Shown one piece after another: positions 10,444-19,920 of a DNA stretch of 64,000 nt. The stretch spans positions 372,001 to 436,000 of the forward strand of contig JADDMT010000004.1 in the NCBI GenBank assembly GCA_021401465.1. The letters are read 5' to 3'. Source of the stretch: Teratosphaeria epicoccoides. Taxonomy: Eukaryota > Ascomycota > Dothideomycetes > Mycosphaerellales > Teratosphaeriaceae. The notes under the pieces were generated by a model that was not told where the DNA came from, ran no database searches, and saw only the letters and a program-made list of their open reading frames with translations. Position 1 is the first letter of the stretch; each line of letters begins with the position of its first letter. The position numbers and the translations under genes are program-made.

Positions 10444-12486
10444 TCACCGTCCTTGCAGCCTCTTCATCCTATCCTCCGCGGCTCTCGCTCTCTTCTCCCT
10501 CTCCAACCTCATCCTCATCTCATCGGTCATGCCTCTCGCCTCCTCAGCCCTCCTCTCCTCCGCTGTCATGACCTTTCCAGCACCTATCGCTTGACCCTTG
10601 CCAAACTTCTTCTCCCTCGCGCCAGCCATCTTCTCCGCGTCCTCCTTGCGGATCCGTTCCATCTCCTTGGCTCGCCTCTCTTTCTCAGCCGCATCTTCCT
10701 CAGCTTTCTCTTCTTTTTCGCGAGCAATGCGTTTGTCAGCTTCAGCCTGTGAGAGGGCTGACGGCACACCTGCAGTATCCCAAGCCCACTTGCCTTCGCC
10801 CATCTGGGACCGAGCTAGACGGAAAGCGTCTCTTGTAGGACGGTCGCCAGCGACCTCAAACGGGGACTTACCATCACCACTCCGAATCGTCGGGTTTGCG
10901 CCTAGCTTGACGAGCAATGCTGACACACATGCCGGGCTATTGGACGAAGCTGCTAAGTGCAACGGTGTAGGTGCGTGATGGTTTGCATCGGGAGGGAAGA
11001 AGGCAAAGTCGGGGCTGAGCGAGTTGGACTGGACGTACGCGACCAGACCAGGAGCTTTTGATCGACGAATGAGAGCCTGCACTTGTGCAGTATGCAATGC
11101 TGCCTCCTCATCTTCTTTCGTTGGCTTCGAAGACTTGGGCTTACTAGGCATGCCATCTGCCACTGCTTTTGCCTTTTGTGCAGCGGCGGCGGCTTCCGTG
11201 GCTTGTCTTGCTAGTACGGCTTCATCCAGCACATTGACCTTCACGCGTGTGAGCTCAACAAATGCGCGCATGAGCTCAGATTGCGTGGCTCTGCGTGTGT
11301 TGAATGGGAAGCCGCGCACCCTCTCGTCCCTGACTGAGAGGACTTGACCGTCGTACGGTCCAAATAAGGTCCGTCTGCTCGTGCTTCCGGAGGCGCGAAT
11401 GAAGAGAAACTCGGATGTATCGATCCATGGCCTCCACCCAGCCAGCAGATCTCGCACCTCTTGCGTAAGTGCAGCCTCGTTGTATCGTCGTATACTCGAA
11501 CCAGCCGAGTGTGCATTGCCTTTTGCATTATCATTTGCTGACTGCGATCCACCTTGCTTTCGTCTCGTCGTGTACCGATGAAAAGTCTTGTGCGCGATGA
11601 CAGATGCCGAACGGTCTTCTATGCCGGCCTTCTTAATCAGCTTCGGGGTAAGCGATACGAGCATCGCAGCGAAGTGGCCTCCACCTATCATGCACAAGAA
11701 GTAATGAGGACCGGCCGAGCTTGTGTCTTTTGGCAATACAGACGCAGGCAAAGGGACTCCGCCTTCATCACCATCTTGTTGCTTTGGCTTCTGCTCCCGT
11801 CCTGGCTGTGGCTTGGGAGCGAGCTGCTTCTGCTGCACCACTTCCACAAGCTGATCTTCCTTCGATTGCTCCTCATCAGAGAAGATTGCCCTGTACATGC
11901 CTAGAGAAGTGTCTTTCGGCAGCTTGGGCGATGTGAACCACAGCAGAGGCGGCTTGCCTTGGCCCCGCCTTCTCTTCTTTGGTGCATCCTCAGCATCACC
12001 ATCATTGACCTTCGCTTGTCTCTTCAGCAATGCACTCAGCGCGCTCTCCTTTGGCCCCTTGCTACCCAACTCATCGTCCTCGTTGTCGTCCGAACTCGAG
12101 GTGTCAGACCCAGACAAGCTTTCATCCAAGTCTCCGACCAGCTTGTCGAACTCTGCCTCGGTCACTGCCTTTTCCCCACGTATTCTCTGTTTCAAATTAT
12201 AGCCATGTAAGTCTGACCGCACATGGCTCCGCTGCTCTTGCAAGTCTGCAAATGTGAGACCACACAGGGCACAGGTCGTTGCCGCCCTTGCTCCATCTGC
12301 TGCAGCGTCTTCCCCGTTTGAGCCTGCAGGAGCCTTGCGCGGCTCTTTCTGTAGCTCTTCGACCGCTGGTGCGGCTGTGGGTTGGGTCTTCAATTGCAGC
12401 GTATACAGCAGCTCTTCTGGCAGATCGAAGATGTACAGAGGCCGCTGCAGAAGTCTGTCTATCGGCGACTTCTGTGTTTGAGCCAT
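10444..12486 (-). CDS. VMS1: VMS1/ANKZF1-type peptidyl-tRNA hydrolase of ribosome quality control
   Basis: Single exon, 680 aa from the ATG at 12486. An in-frame ATG at 12564 would add 26 residues, but the family-like start (LLQRPLYIFDLPEELL) follows the second ATG. Visible parts are a C2H2 finger at about 72-94 (C-x2-C-x12-H-x5-H), an acidic linker, a VLRF1 domain at about 261-415 with the GGSQS loop whose glutamine (about Q315) matches the catalytic Gln, ankyrin repeats at about 500-560, a charged coiled coil, and near the end R-x5-AA-x2-R, the VCP/Cdc48-interacting motif. Known role: releases stalled nascent chains from tRNA on 60S subunits and works with Cdc48, including at mitochondria. 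All key elements look intact. Confidence 0.92.
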   Translation of the reverse strand: MAQTQKSPIDRLLQRPLYIFDLPEELLYTLQLKTQPTAAPAVEELQKEPRKAPAGSNGEDAAADGARAATTCALCGLTFADLQEQRSHVRSDLHGYNLKQRIRGEKAVTEAEFDKLVGDLDESLSGSDTSSSDDNEDDELGSKGPKESALSALLKRQAKVNDGDAEDAPKKRRRGQGKPPLLWFTSPKLPKDTSLGMYRAIFSDEEQSKEDQLVEVVQQKQLAPKPQPGREQKPKQQDGDEGGVPLPASVLPKDTSSAGPHYFLCMIGGGHFAAMLVSLTPKLIKKAGIEDRSASVIAHKTFHRYTTRRKQGGSQSANDNAKGNAHSAGSSIRRYNEAALTQEVRDLLAGWRPWIDTSEFLFIRASGSTSRRTLFGPYDGQVLSVRDERVRGFPFNTRRATQSELMRAFVELTRVKVNVLDEAVLARQATEAAAAAQKAKAVADGMPSKPKSSKPTKEDEEAALHTAQVQALIRRSKAPGLVAYVQSNSLSPDFAFFPPDANHHAPTPLHLAASSNSPACVSALLVKLGANPTIRSGDGKSPFEVAGDRPTRDAFRLARSQMGEGKWAWDTAGVPSALSQAEADKRIAREKEEKAEEDAAEKERRAKEMERIRKEDAEKMAGAREKKFGKGQAIGAGKVMTAEERRAEEARGMTDEMRMRLEREKRARAAEDRMKRLQGR

Positions 12487-13032
12487 CGCAGGGTGTCCTT
12501 TATTTCTTGTTACGCCGGCGGTGAAAATATCGTACATGTAATCCAATAACGTAAGGCACGTCATACATTAGCCGCTTTCGCTTTCACATGCTAGTCCATC
12601 CCACCCACTCACGTCGCACGGAATCGTCTGACCCGCGCATTTCAGCCACGTGAGCGCCACAAGAACATTGATGGTGTCGTCGGGCAGCACAACCAAGACT
12701 TAGCGTCCTTGCCGCTACTGGTCCATGACCCCAGTACTCCCTGCTATATGAGTTCCAGTTTCGGCGGCTGGTCTTGGAAGTGCTCCAAAGCCGGACTTGG
12801 TATAATAAGTCGTGGTGGCCTATTTTATCGCAAACCCGGCCATCTGGTGTGGCGGTGCGACGTACGTGAAACTTCTGGCACGCCACGGAGCACTGGAGTC
12901 TGGCAGCAGCAGAGCATATCCGGTCACCCGTCAAGAAGAGTTGCAACGATTGGGAGTCTTCTGCACAGCCCACCTGCAGAGCTGGAAGTTGAGGCGCGGG
13001 TTGTGAGCATCGAGCATCGCAGGGAGCCAAAA
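12487..13032. promoter_or_regulatory. Divergent promoter region between VMS1 and the ZIP transporter
   Basis: 546 bp separate the two divergent start codons, so both promoters should lie here. I see no zinc-response element that I can name with confidence. Confidence 0.5.
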
Positions 13033-14695
13033 ATGGGGCTGTCGAACGATGAACGGGGATGGGTCATGACCTGCATGAGCGGAGTTGGTATGTGTGCCTC
13101 AGCAACGCATGCGTCATCTGATGTGTACTGATATATTTGCAGCATGCGTTCTTGGAGCATCAGTAATATGCGTCGACATCATAGTCCGGCGATTCCCAGG
13201 CAGGCAAAACTTCAGGATACAGGATAGTGATGCTTTTCTATCCGCATCGCTTAGTTTGAGCTTCGGTGTCATGGCAAGTCGTTATTGATGCAAGACCTTG
13301 TTATACTTTGCTGACTGCTATGCCTAGCTATTTTCGGCGCTCTACAGCATGCTACCACACGCAAAGTCATCGCTTCAAGATGGTGGCTTCACGCCAAGGC
13401 AAGCGTCTTGGATTATGATCGCTTGCTTCATTGGGGGCGTTGTTGGCATACAGATCATTTCCAGGGTATTGCACAAGTTCATCCCATCTCACGTCGTGGA
13501 CTGTGAGCACACACATGAAGATGCTCCCAAAGAAAACGGCCACAGTCACGACCATGGACACGAGCATGACCATAGCCATGAGCGATCAAAACCCGGCCCA
13601 GGGAGGGAAAGCTCGCTGCCTGGCCATATTCATCGTAAGGACAGTGAATATCGGCCATCACCGAGACAGAGGGCCAATTCTATCCAGCAGAATCACAAGA
13701 CACTCGAAACCACGCCAACCAACCAGCAAGACGGAGCGCTGGATCAAGCGAAGACGGTCGGCGAAGCACAGCCAGCAAGACGGCCATCGTTACAACAGCG
13801 ATTCACGAGTACCGTCAGATCGTTTGTCTCTGGCAAGGATTCATCATGCGGAGATGATAATCCTTGTTTCGGCTTCAGTGAGCCCTGTGGAGTGGACTGT
13901 TTCAAGAACGTGAATGGTCGAGGAGGATATCGAGCACCATCAAGACGAACTAGTCACGAATGGCTGAGGCCATCAATGGCACCGAATAGTGTGACGCAAC
14001 CCACACTGCATGCGAACGAAACGTCGCCCTTGCTTCAACATATAGCAGAGGAACCGCACGCGCTTCAGCCCCGGCCTGTTCCAGTGCCCACGGCCGCCGA
14101 GCCAGAGCCGGACCTGGAGCAAGGCCCATCGCAGGATGACTCCTCTACCACACTAGACGACCCGCCCGACGATCACGACCATGACGTAGAACCAGAACAC
14201 CATCATCACCACGTTCCCACTAACGCCTTCCTCTCCATCGGCCTCCAAACGTCGATCGCAATCGCCCTCCACAAACTGCCCGAAGGCTTCATAACCTACG
14301 CCACCAACCACGCCAACCCCTCTCTTGGCGTCTCTGTCTTCCTCGCACTCTTCATCCACAACATCACCGAAGGCTTCGCTATGGCGCTACCACTGTATCT
14401 CGCCATAAACAGCAGGATCAAAGCCATGCTCGTGAGCTTCGTGCTTGGAGGACTGAGTCAGCCGATAGGGGCTGGAATTGCGGCGGTGTGGTTTCGGATC
14501 GCGGGAGAAGGGAGATTCAAGCCAGATGAGGGGGTATATGGAGGCATGTTTGCAGTCACGGCGGGGATTATGGCGAGTGTTGCATTGCAGCTTTTCAGCG
14601 AGAGTCTGGATTTGACGCATTCGAGAATGTTGTGTATGATTGGTGCTTTCACGGGCATGGGGATTTTGGGGGTCTCGAGCGCGCTGACCGCGTGA
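13033..14695 (+). CDS. ZRT3: ZIP-family zinc transporter, ZRT3-like
   Basis: Exons are 13033-13087, 13143-13273 and 13328-14695, giving 517 aa. Intron 1 (13088-13142) is GT-AG. Intron 2 (13274-13327) starts GCAAGT and ends CTAG with branch gctgac, so it is a GC-AG intron; only this junction keeps the family block SLSFGVM-LFSALYSMLP in frame. Next come IPSHVVDCEH, a His-rich loop (about residues 120-145) with many Asp-His pairs, a long disordered cytosolic segment, and the transport core with HKLPEG (H at about 377) and HNITEG, the metal-binding motifs of ZIP helices IV and V. Yeast Zrt3 exports stored zinc from the vacuole; a vacuolar or similar compartment is inferred. Divergent from VMS1. 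Confidence 0.88.
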
Positions 14696-15502
14696 GTGTC
14701 AGGCGTCCTTGTCGAGGATTGGAAAGGTCGCGTGTTGCGAAGTTGTCAACAGTACATCCGAGCGAACATAGCGTGAGGTTGGTTCCAGACATGAGGTTGT
14801 GTGAATATACAAATCAGATAGTGACATGGTCAAGAGGCACGCCGATTGATTCGTCCTTGCTCCACGGCACAATCGCACACGGTCAATTATTTGAGGATGG
14901 ATGCACGCACCTTGGGGTTCCGGTACACCTGGGATATGCAGGGATCCGGCCGGCGCGGAAAGGCAGAGCTACCCTGAGCTGCATGGTCACCTGGAGCAAC
15001 TGCATGTGTGCGTGATCACAAGGAGGAATACCACAGGCGCGTGGAGGACGATCTCGAGCTGCATTCTGATCGTGACGGAAGACTTGTGTGGAAACCGGCA
15101 CACCGAACATCGCCAGGGTCCGCTGCTGAGACATGTCAGGGTTCCATGGCGGTAAACATTGCACTCACTCGCAAACACAAGCAGGCAAGCTCCACTTCTA
15201 ATGTTTGTCGTCGTGGTCGCTGGCGTGGACAAGGGCACGCGAACATGTTACGGAAACGGAGGTGAGACAAAGGCTCTTGGCTCATGCATCCTTCAGCCCT
15301 CCCGTGCACCGCTGTGCCCCCGGTGACGCCCCGGGACACTATCACATGCCTCTCCCGCCTATCTATGCAAGCACGCGATTGATGTTGCAGTGATCACTGT
15401 CTCTACACCTTTTACGCACATGCTATACTCCAGCAGTATAGATATTGGTACTGGTATTGTCGGTGCAAGAAGGAGGATGTACCAAAGAGAGAAACAAGCA
15501 GG
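14696..15502. other. Intergenic region between ZIP and CLC genes
   Basis: 807 bp holding the 3' flank of the ZIP gene and presumably the CLC promoter. No coding signal or repeat recognised. Confidence 0.5.
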
Positions 15503-18424
15503 ATGCCGAAGTCAGTTAGCTACAGCATTGCCTCCTCGCAGGACGAGGGGGCTGATGACTATCATGAACGAGACGACGAACGCTCCCTCGACGAAAACCA
15601 GCGAGAGGCTATCCGCAACGCGCATCTCAATGCTTTCAAGTCACACACCGAGCCCGTCTCGCCGGTAGAAACGAGACCGCGTACCGCCTATGCCTCAAGT
15701 CGAACGTCGGATCTCGATCTGCACGGCCGCATGCCTGCGAGATTAGCGATCACGGAACACACGAGCCTACTTGGGGCGGAAGATGCATTGCGACCGGAGA
15801 GAGGGTATCGCACGATGCCGCACACAGCGCCCGGGACGCCTGGGTACCCTTCACTCACCAGGACGCACAGCCATGTCAATACCCACTCGCTCCGCCTACG
15901 GACGCCGTTAAGCAGACGTAATTCCTTCGGAGGACGGCTGGCGAGAGCGTTCGGCACCGATGCTAACGAGACGAATCGTTCGGAAAACCCGGCGGCAATG
16001 AGCTCAAGTCTGTGGCTGGATGATAGAGTGTGGTACGACCAGTTTACGTCTACGGATTGGGTGCACGACTCCATTGCGGATGCATTCAGAGTGAAAGAGC
16101 TGAGAAGTAGAAAGGACTTTAAGGGTAGACTGCAAGCATATTTGGATGGGGCACAAGGGTGGGTGATTGTGGCAGTGATTGGTGTGATTACTGCGGGCTT
16201 CGCGTACTTCATTGATATCACGGAGGCTAGTCTTTTCGACTTCAAGAGCGGGTACTGCTCTACAACCTGGTGGTACAGCAAAAGGTCATGCTGTAGGGGT
16301 GCCTCCACATGCGAGAGCTGGACCCGCTGGTCTAGCTTCTTCCGGTCTGACGGCTCGGAGGAGTGGTGGTGGGATTTCGCGGCGTTCGTGGTGTGGGTGG
16401 TCGTGCTCAGCGCGCTGTCATGTTTGGTGACGCTGCAGACAAAGACTACGATTTCCTCAGCTATCTCCTTGTCGACTCTGGACGAGAATCTTGGAGCCGA
16501 TCATCATAACAAGAACGACAGAGACGGGAAGGAGGATCGCCGCACTTCAGTGTCGCCTACTCGCCGGTTCCAGGAAGCTGCTAGACGTCCGCCGGTGACA
16601 TACTACCCAGCTGCAGGATCGGGCGTGGCTGAAGTCAAGGTCATCCTCTCAGGATTCGTGCTGCACGGCTACCTTGGTGTGCGAACTCTGTTCTTCAAGA
16701 CCGTTGGCCTCATCCTCTCCGTGGCCTCCGGCCTCTCGATCGGAAAGGAAGGGCCGTACGTGCACATCGCCACCTGCGTGGGCAACATTGCTTGCCGTAT
16801 GTTCGATAAGTATCGCCTGAACGACGGCAAACGTCGAGAGGTGCTCTCTGCTTCGGCCGCGGCAGGAGTCGCTGTCGCTTTCGGCGCTCCGATTGGCGGC
16901 GTGCTGTTCTCGCTCGAAGAGGTGTCGTATTATTTCCCACCCAAGACGCTATTCAGGACCTTCTTCTGCTGCATCGCCGCAGCACTGAGTCTGAAGGCTC
17001 TCAACCCATACGGCACGAACAAGATCGTACTCTTTGAGATCCGATACTTGACCGACTGGCAATTCTTCGAGATCTTTGCATTCATCCTGTGTGGCATCCT
17101 GGGCGGGGCTGCAGGCGCACTGTTTATTAAAGCCAGTCGCTTTTGGGCAAAGACGTTCAGAAAGATTACTGTCATCAAGAAGTATCCCATCGTTGAAGTC
17201 CTGCTCGTAGCGGTATTAACCGGCCTCATCTCCTTCTGGAACAGATACACGCGCCTTCCGGTGGCAGAGCTGCTCTTCGAACTGTGCGCGCCTTGTGACG
17301 CCTTCACTGAAGCAGGCCAAAGTCTGTGCCCGACTATGGAGCGGATTCCAGGTATCATAGGCTATCTGGGCATTGCGTTTGTCGTCAAGACCCTACTCAC
17401 AGTCGTCACTTTTGGCGTGAAAGTCCCGGCCGGTATTTACGTGCCTTCCATGGTGGTTGGCGGTCTTTTGGGCAGGATCGTTGGACATACGGTCCAGTAC
17501 CTGACGTTAAAGTACCCCGACTTTCCGCTATTCGCATCCTGCCCTGTGGACGGAGCACCAGAGAGCTGCGTGGTACCTGGCGTCTACGCATTGGTGGCTG
17601 CGGGCGCAACGATGTGTGGCGTCACTCGTCTCTCTGTCACGCTCGCAGTCATCTTATTCGAACTCACCGGGTCTCTCGAGCACGTGCTTCCGTTCTCGCT
17701 TGGTGTCCTGGTCGCGAAATGGACCGCCGATGCCATCGAGCCGCTCTCGATCTATGACCTGCTCACCGACATGAACGCCTATCCCTTCCTAGACGCTAAG
17801 GCGAGACCGGTCTTCACGTCCGATCTGGGAGACATCACTGCCAATCCGAGCAAGCATAGATATATCGACATCTCCTCCTCACCACTTGTGCCTGCGAGAG
17901 AGCTGAGGAAGAAATTGGAATACCTACATATGGCCGGCGAACTGGACGGAGGCCTACCAATTCTTCGAGATTGGATTCTGGTGGGATTGATCCCTGCTCC
18001 AGATCTCGAATTCGCGCTGGATCGCCTCGACAATGAAGAAGGAGCTATGTGCCTGATGTCGCCGCAAGAACGCTGGCAAGGAGCCGGACAGACTGCGACG
18101 TTCAACATAGGCAGTGCCGACGATGACGCGGACCTCGAGACTGCAGAAGGCGCTGTGTCGCCTCACATCGACGAGGAAGGGCCGCTGATGCGGCATGCGC
18201 CTTCTGACCCGACGGACTTCACGCCTTATATCGATCCGGCGCCTGTCTGCCTGGATACCTGCTCGCCGATGGATCTGGTGTTTGAGTGTTTTGTGAAGCT
18301 GGGCCTGAGGTATATCTGTGTGTTGAGGGAGGGGAGGTTTGCGGGGCTGGTGCATAAAAAGGCGTTTGTGAGGTATGTCAAGGAGGAACAGGAGAGGGAG
18401 AGGGGGTGGAGTGATGAGAAGTGA
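15503..18424 (+). CDS. CLC-type chloride/proton exchanger (GEF1/CLC-3 subfamily)
   Basis: Single exon, 973 aa. A 170-residue polar N-terminus precedes the CLC core. Core motifs are GSGVAEVK (selectivity region, usually GSGIPE), GKEGP with the gating glutamate at about 416, and LEEVSYYFP with the glutamate pair at about 472-473 that in CLC-5 includes the proton glutamate. Both glutamates present predicts a 2Cl-/H+ exchanger rather than a channel. The tail (about 780-973) has two CBS-like segments. The family acts in Golgi, endosome or vacuole membranes and supports luminal acidification and copper loading of Fet3 in yeast. A loop near residues 250-275 has several cysteines. No introns, unusual for a gene this long here. 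Confidence 0.92.
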   Translation: MPKSVSYSIASSQDEGADDYHERDDERSLDENQREAIRNAHLNAFKSHTEPVSPVETRPRTAYASSRTSDLDLHGRMPARLAITEHTSLLGAEDALRPERGYRTMPHTAPGTPGYPSLTRTHSHVNTHSLRLRTPLSRRNSFGGRLARAFGTDANETNRSENPAAMSSSLWLDDRVWYDQFTSTDWVHDSIADAFRVKELRSRKDFKGRLQAYLDGAQGWVIVAVIGVITAGFAYFIDITEASLFDFKSGYCSTTWWYSKRSCCRGASTCESWTRWSSFFRSDGSEEWWWDFAAFVVWVVVLSALSCLVTLQTKTTISSAISLSTLDENLGADHHNKNDRDGKEDRRTSVSPTRRFQEAARRPPVTYYPAAGSGVAEVKVILSGFVLHGYLGVRTLFFKTVGLILSVASGLSIGKEGPYVHIATCVGNIACRMFDKYRLNDGKRREVLSASAAAGVAVAFGAPIGGVLFSLEEVSYYFPPKTLFRTFFCCIAAALSLKALNPYGTNKIVLFEIRYLTDWQFFEIFAFILCGILGGAAGALFIKASRFWAKTFRKITVIKKYPIVEVLLVAVLTGLISFWNRYTRLPVAELLFELCAPCDAFTEAGQSLCPTMERIPGIIGYLGIAFVVKTLLTVVTFGVKVPAGIYVPSMVVGGLLGRIVGHTVQYLTLKYPDFPLFASCPVDGAPESCVVPGVYALVAAGATMCGVTRLSVTLAVILFELTGSLEHVLPFSLGVLVAKWTADAIEPLSIYDLLTDMNAYPFLDAKARPVFTSDLGDITANPSKHRYIDISSSPLVPARELRKKLEYLHMAGELDGGLPILRDWILVGLIPAPDLEFALDRLDNEEGAMCLMSPQERWQGAGQTATFNIGSADDDADLETAEGAVSPHIDEEGPLMRHAPSDPTDFTPYIDPAPVCLDTCSPMDLVFECFVKLGLRYICVLREGRFAGLVHKKAFVRYVKEEQERERGWSDEK

Positions 18425-19336
18425 TGGAGCAAGGATATTGATGGGGCAAACGAAGGAGGGACTGATGACCGTTGGCTTTGCATTACTTACTACCTGGACA
18501 TATGCTGCGTTCCAAGCATTTTGAGCAATGTGATGAGGCATCTACAGCTGATCGAATTGAGCTCGTGAAGGCTGCGGTGAAGATGAAGTCTCATCTCCGT
18601 TCTACTGGTGCGTCGACATGCTCTGTCAATGACGGGCGGAGCCGGACAGAATAGAACCAAAGCCCTGGCAGCTATTACAAGCTTCGAGCTACCACGTACC
18701 AACACACGGCACAATGGCAAGCCCGGTATACCCTGCTCTGCTGATATACTCGAGGTGTATCTGGAACAGGAATGCTCGGGAGTTCGTTGCATGCTTCCAT
18801 CAGAAGTATACTGGATCACAACTTAGCCGATGGGAGTAACGAGAAGCAAGTACACCGTGAGCTCCTGGAGGGGAAATTCTAAATGCGGCCATTCGAGAAG
18901 TGTCAAGGGAGGCTGTGCCCGATAGTCGAAGCCCGGAAACAACGTTAAATGAGCTTTAGGCACCGAGAACCTCGAGCTACCTGACCCATGCAATTGCTTG
19001 TTGACATGGTTGACAGTCTGATGCCACAATTGACGTTGCACCAACTTGTCACGTTCTGAATCCATCTGTCAACTCGTTGACCGCTTGGTCGGTTGAGACG
19101 ATGAATGCTTTGGAGGCTGCAGCTTGGTTGACAACGGTCCCCGAACACACATCGACCACCCACATAGCACCCGCCAGGACCTAGGCACTCCATGTCCGAA
19201 ACCAGTCTGAAACGGACCCCGAAGCTCCCAGATGCCTTCATACTCGTGTCCCCAGCCCCGTCCCTCCCTCGTCTGCCCAATTCCACCCAGCTCTTCCTCT
19301 TCTCCTCCCTAACCACCAAAACCATAAACTCACGCT
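18425..19336. other. Intergenic region with a TTGAC cluster near its right end
   Basis: 912 bp with no supported gene. The final about 340 bp are the likely promoter of the 83-aa secreted-protein gene and contain the TTGAC cluster listed separately. Confidence 0.5.
19001..19132. promoter_or_regulatory. Cluster of six TTGAC pentamers upstream of a secreted-protein gene
   Basis: TTGAC occurs at 19001, 19010, 19030, 19077 and 19128 and in reverse (GTCAA) at 19068, so six copies fall in 132 bp where about 0.25 would be expected by chance. It lies 205-336 bp before the start codon at 19337. A transcription-factor binding cluster is inferred; the factor is unknown. Confidence 0.35.
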
Positions 19337-19706
19337 ATGCACCCCACCACCCTGCTCCTCTCCTTCCTCTCCCTGCACGCCACCTTCACACTCGCCGCAG
19401 ACTGCCGTACACCCTTGTCATGCACCGCCGGATTTTGCGAAGCCCCCCGACCGGCCTGTTGGACGGTATGTACTACTTTGACACGCCTACATCAGCTCTT
19501 CAAACCCTCAACGTTTCAGTGTTACCCCACCGCCAACGATCCAGCAATGGCTCTCGGACCGCCGAGCAATGACTGCCAGTTTCGCGAGGAAGGCTCGAGC
19601 GGCGCTACTCGTGTCAAGAAGTATTGTGTATGTATGCCTGTTGTGGTGCTGCAGATTGGCGCGATGGTAAGCTGATGGTTGGGGCGTCTAGTGTGAGAAG
19701 GGTTGA
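19337..19706 (+). CDS. Small secreted cysteine-rich protein, 83 aa, two introns
   Basis: Exons are 19337-19465, 19520-19627 and 19692-19706; introns are 19466-19519 (54 nt, GTATGT, branch ctcaac) and 19628-19691 (64 nt, GTATGT, branch gctgat). Both are in phase 0. Residues 1-21 are a signal peptide (Leu-rich core ending TLAA). The mature chain of about 62 residues has eight cysteines, the last two adjacent across the final junction, followed by Glu-Lys-Gly and the stop. Eight cysteines suggest four disulfides. No family recognised; size and Cys content fit a fungal effector or hydrophobin-like peptide, though the hydrophobin pairing of CC doublets is absent. If intron 2 were retained, the frame would still stop, after a short tail. 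Confidence 0.65.
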
Positions 19707-19920
19707 GGAGAGCGCTCTGGGGAAACTGGAAGAAGTCTGAGCCATTTCAATTCGTCCGCTACCATCTCACACGTCGCTGGCAAACCACATTGCGATTGTT
19801 CGAAACGTGATCGAGAACGGTTCAAGGCAAAGTCTGTCATCAAGAAATAGCAAAGATGTCCGTCGTGATGGAATAGCAAAGAGTACCTACTCATAATCTG
19901 CGTCCTGTAGTCTCTTCAGA

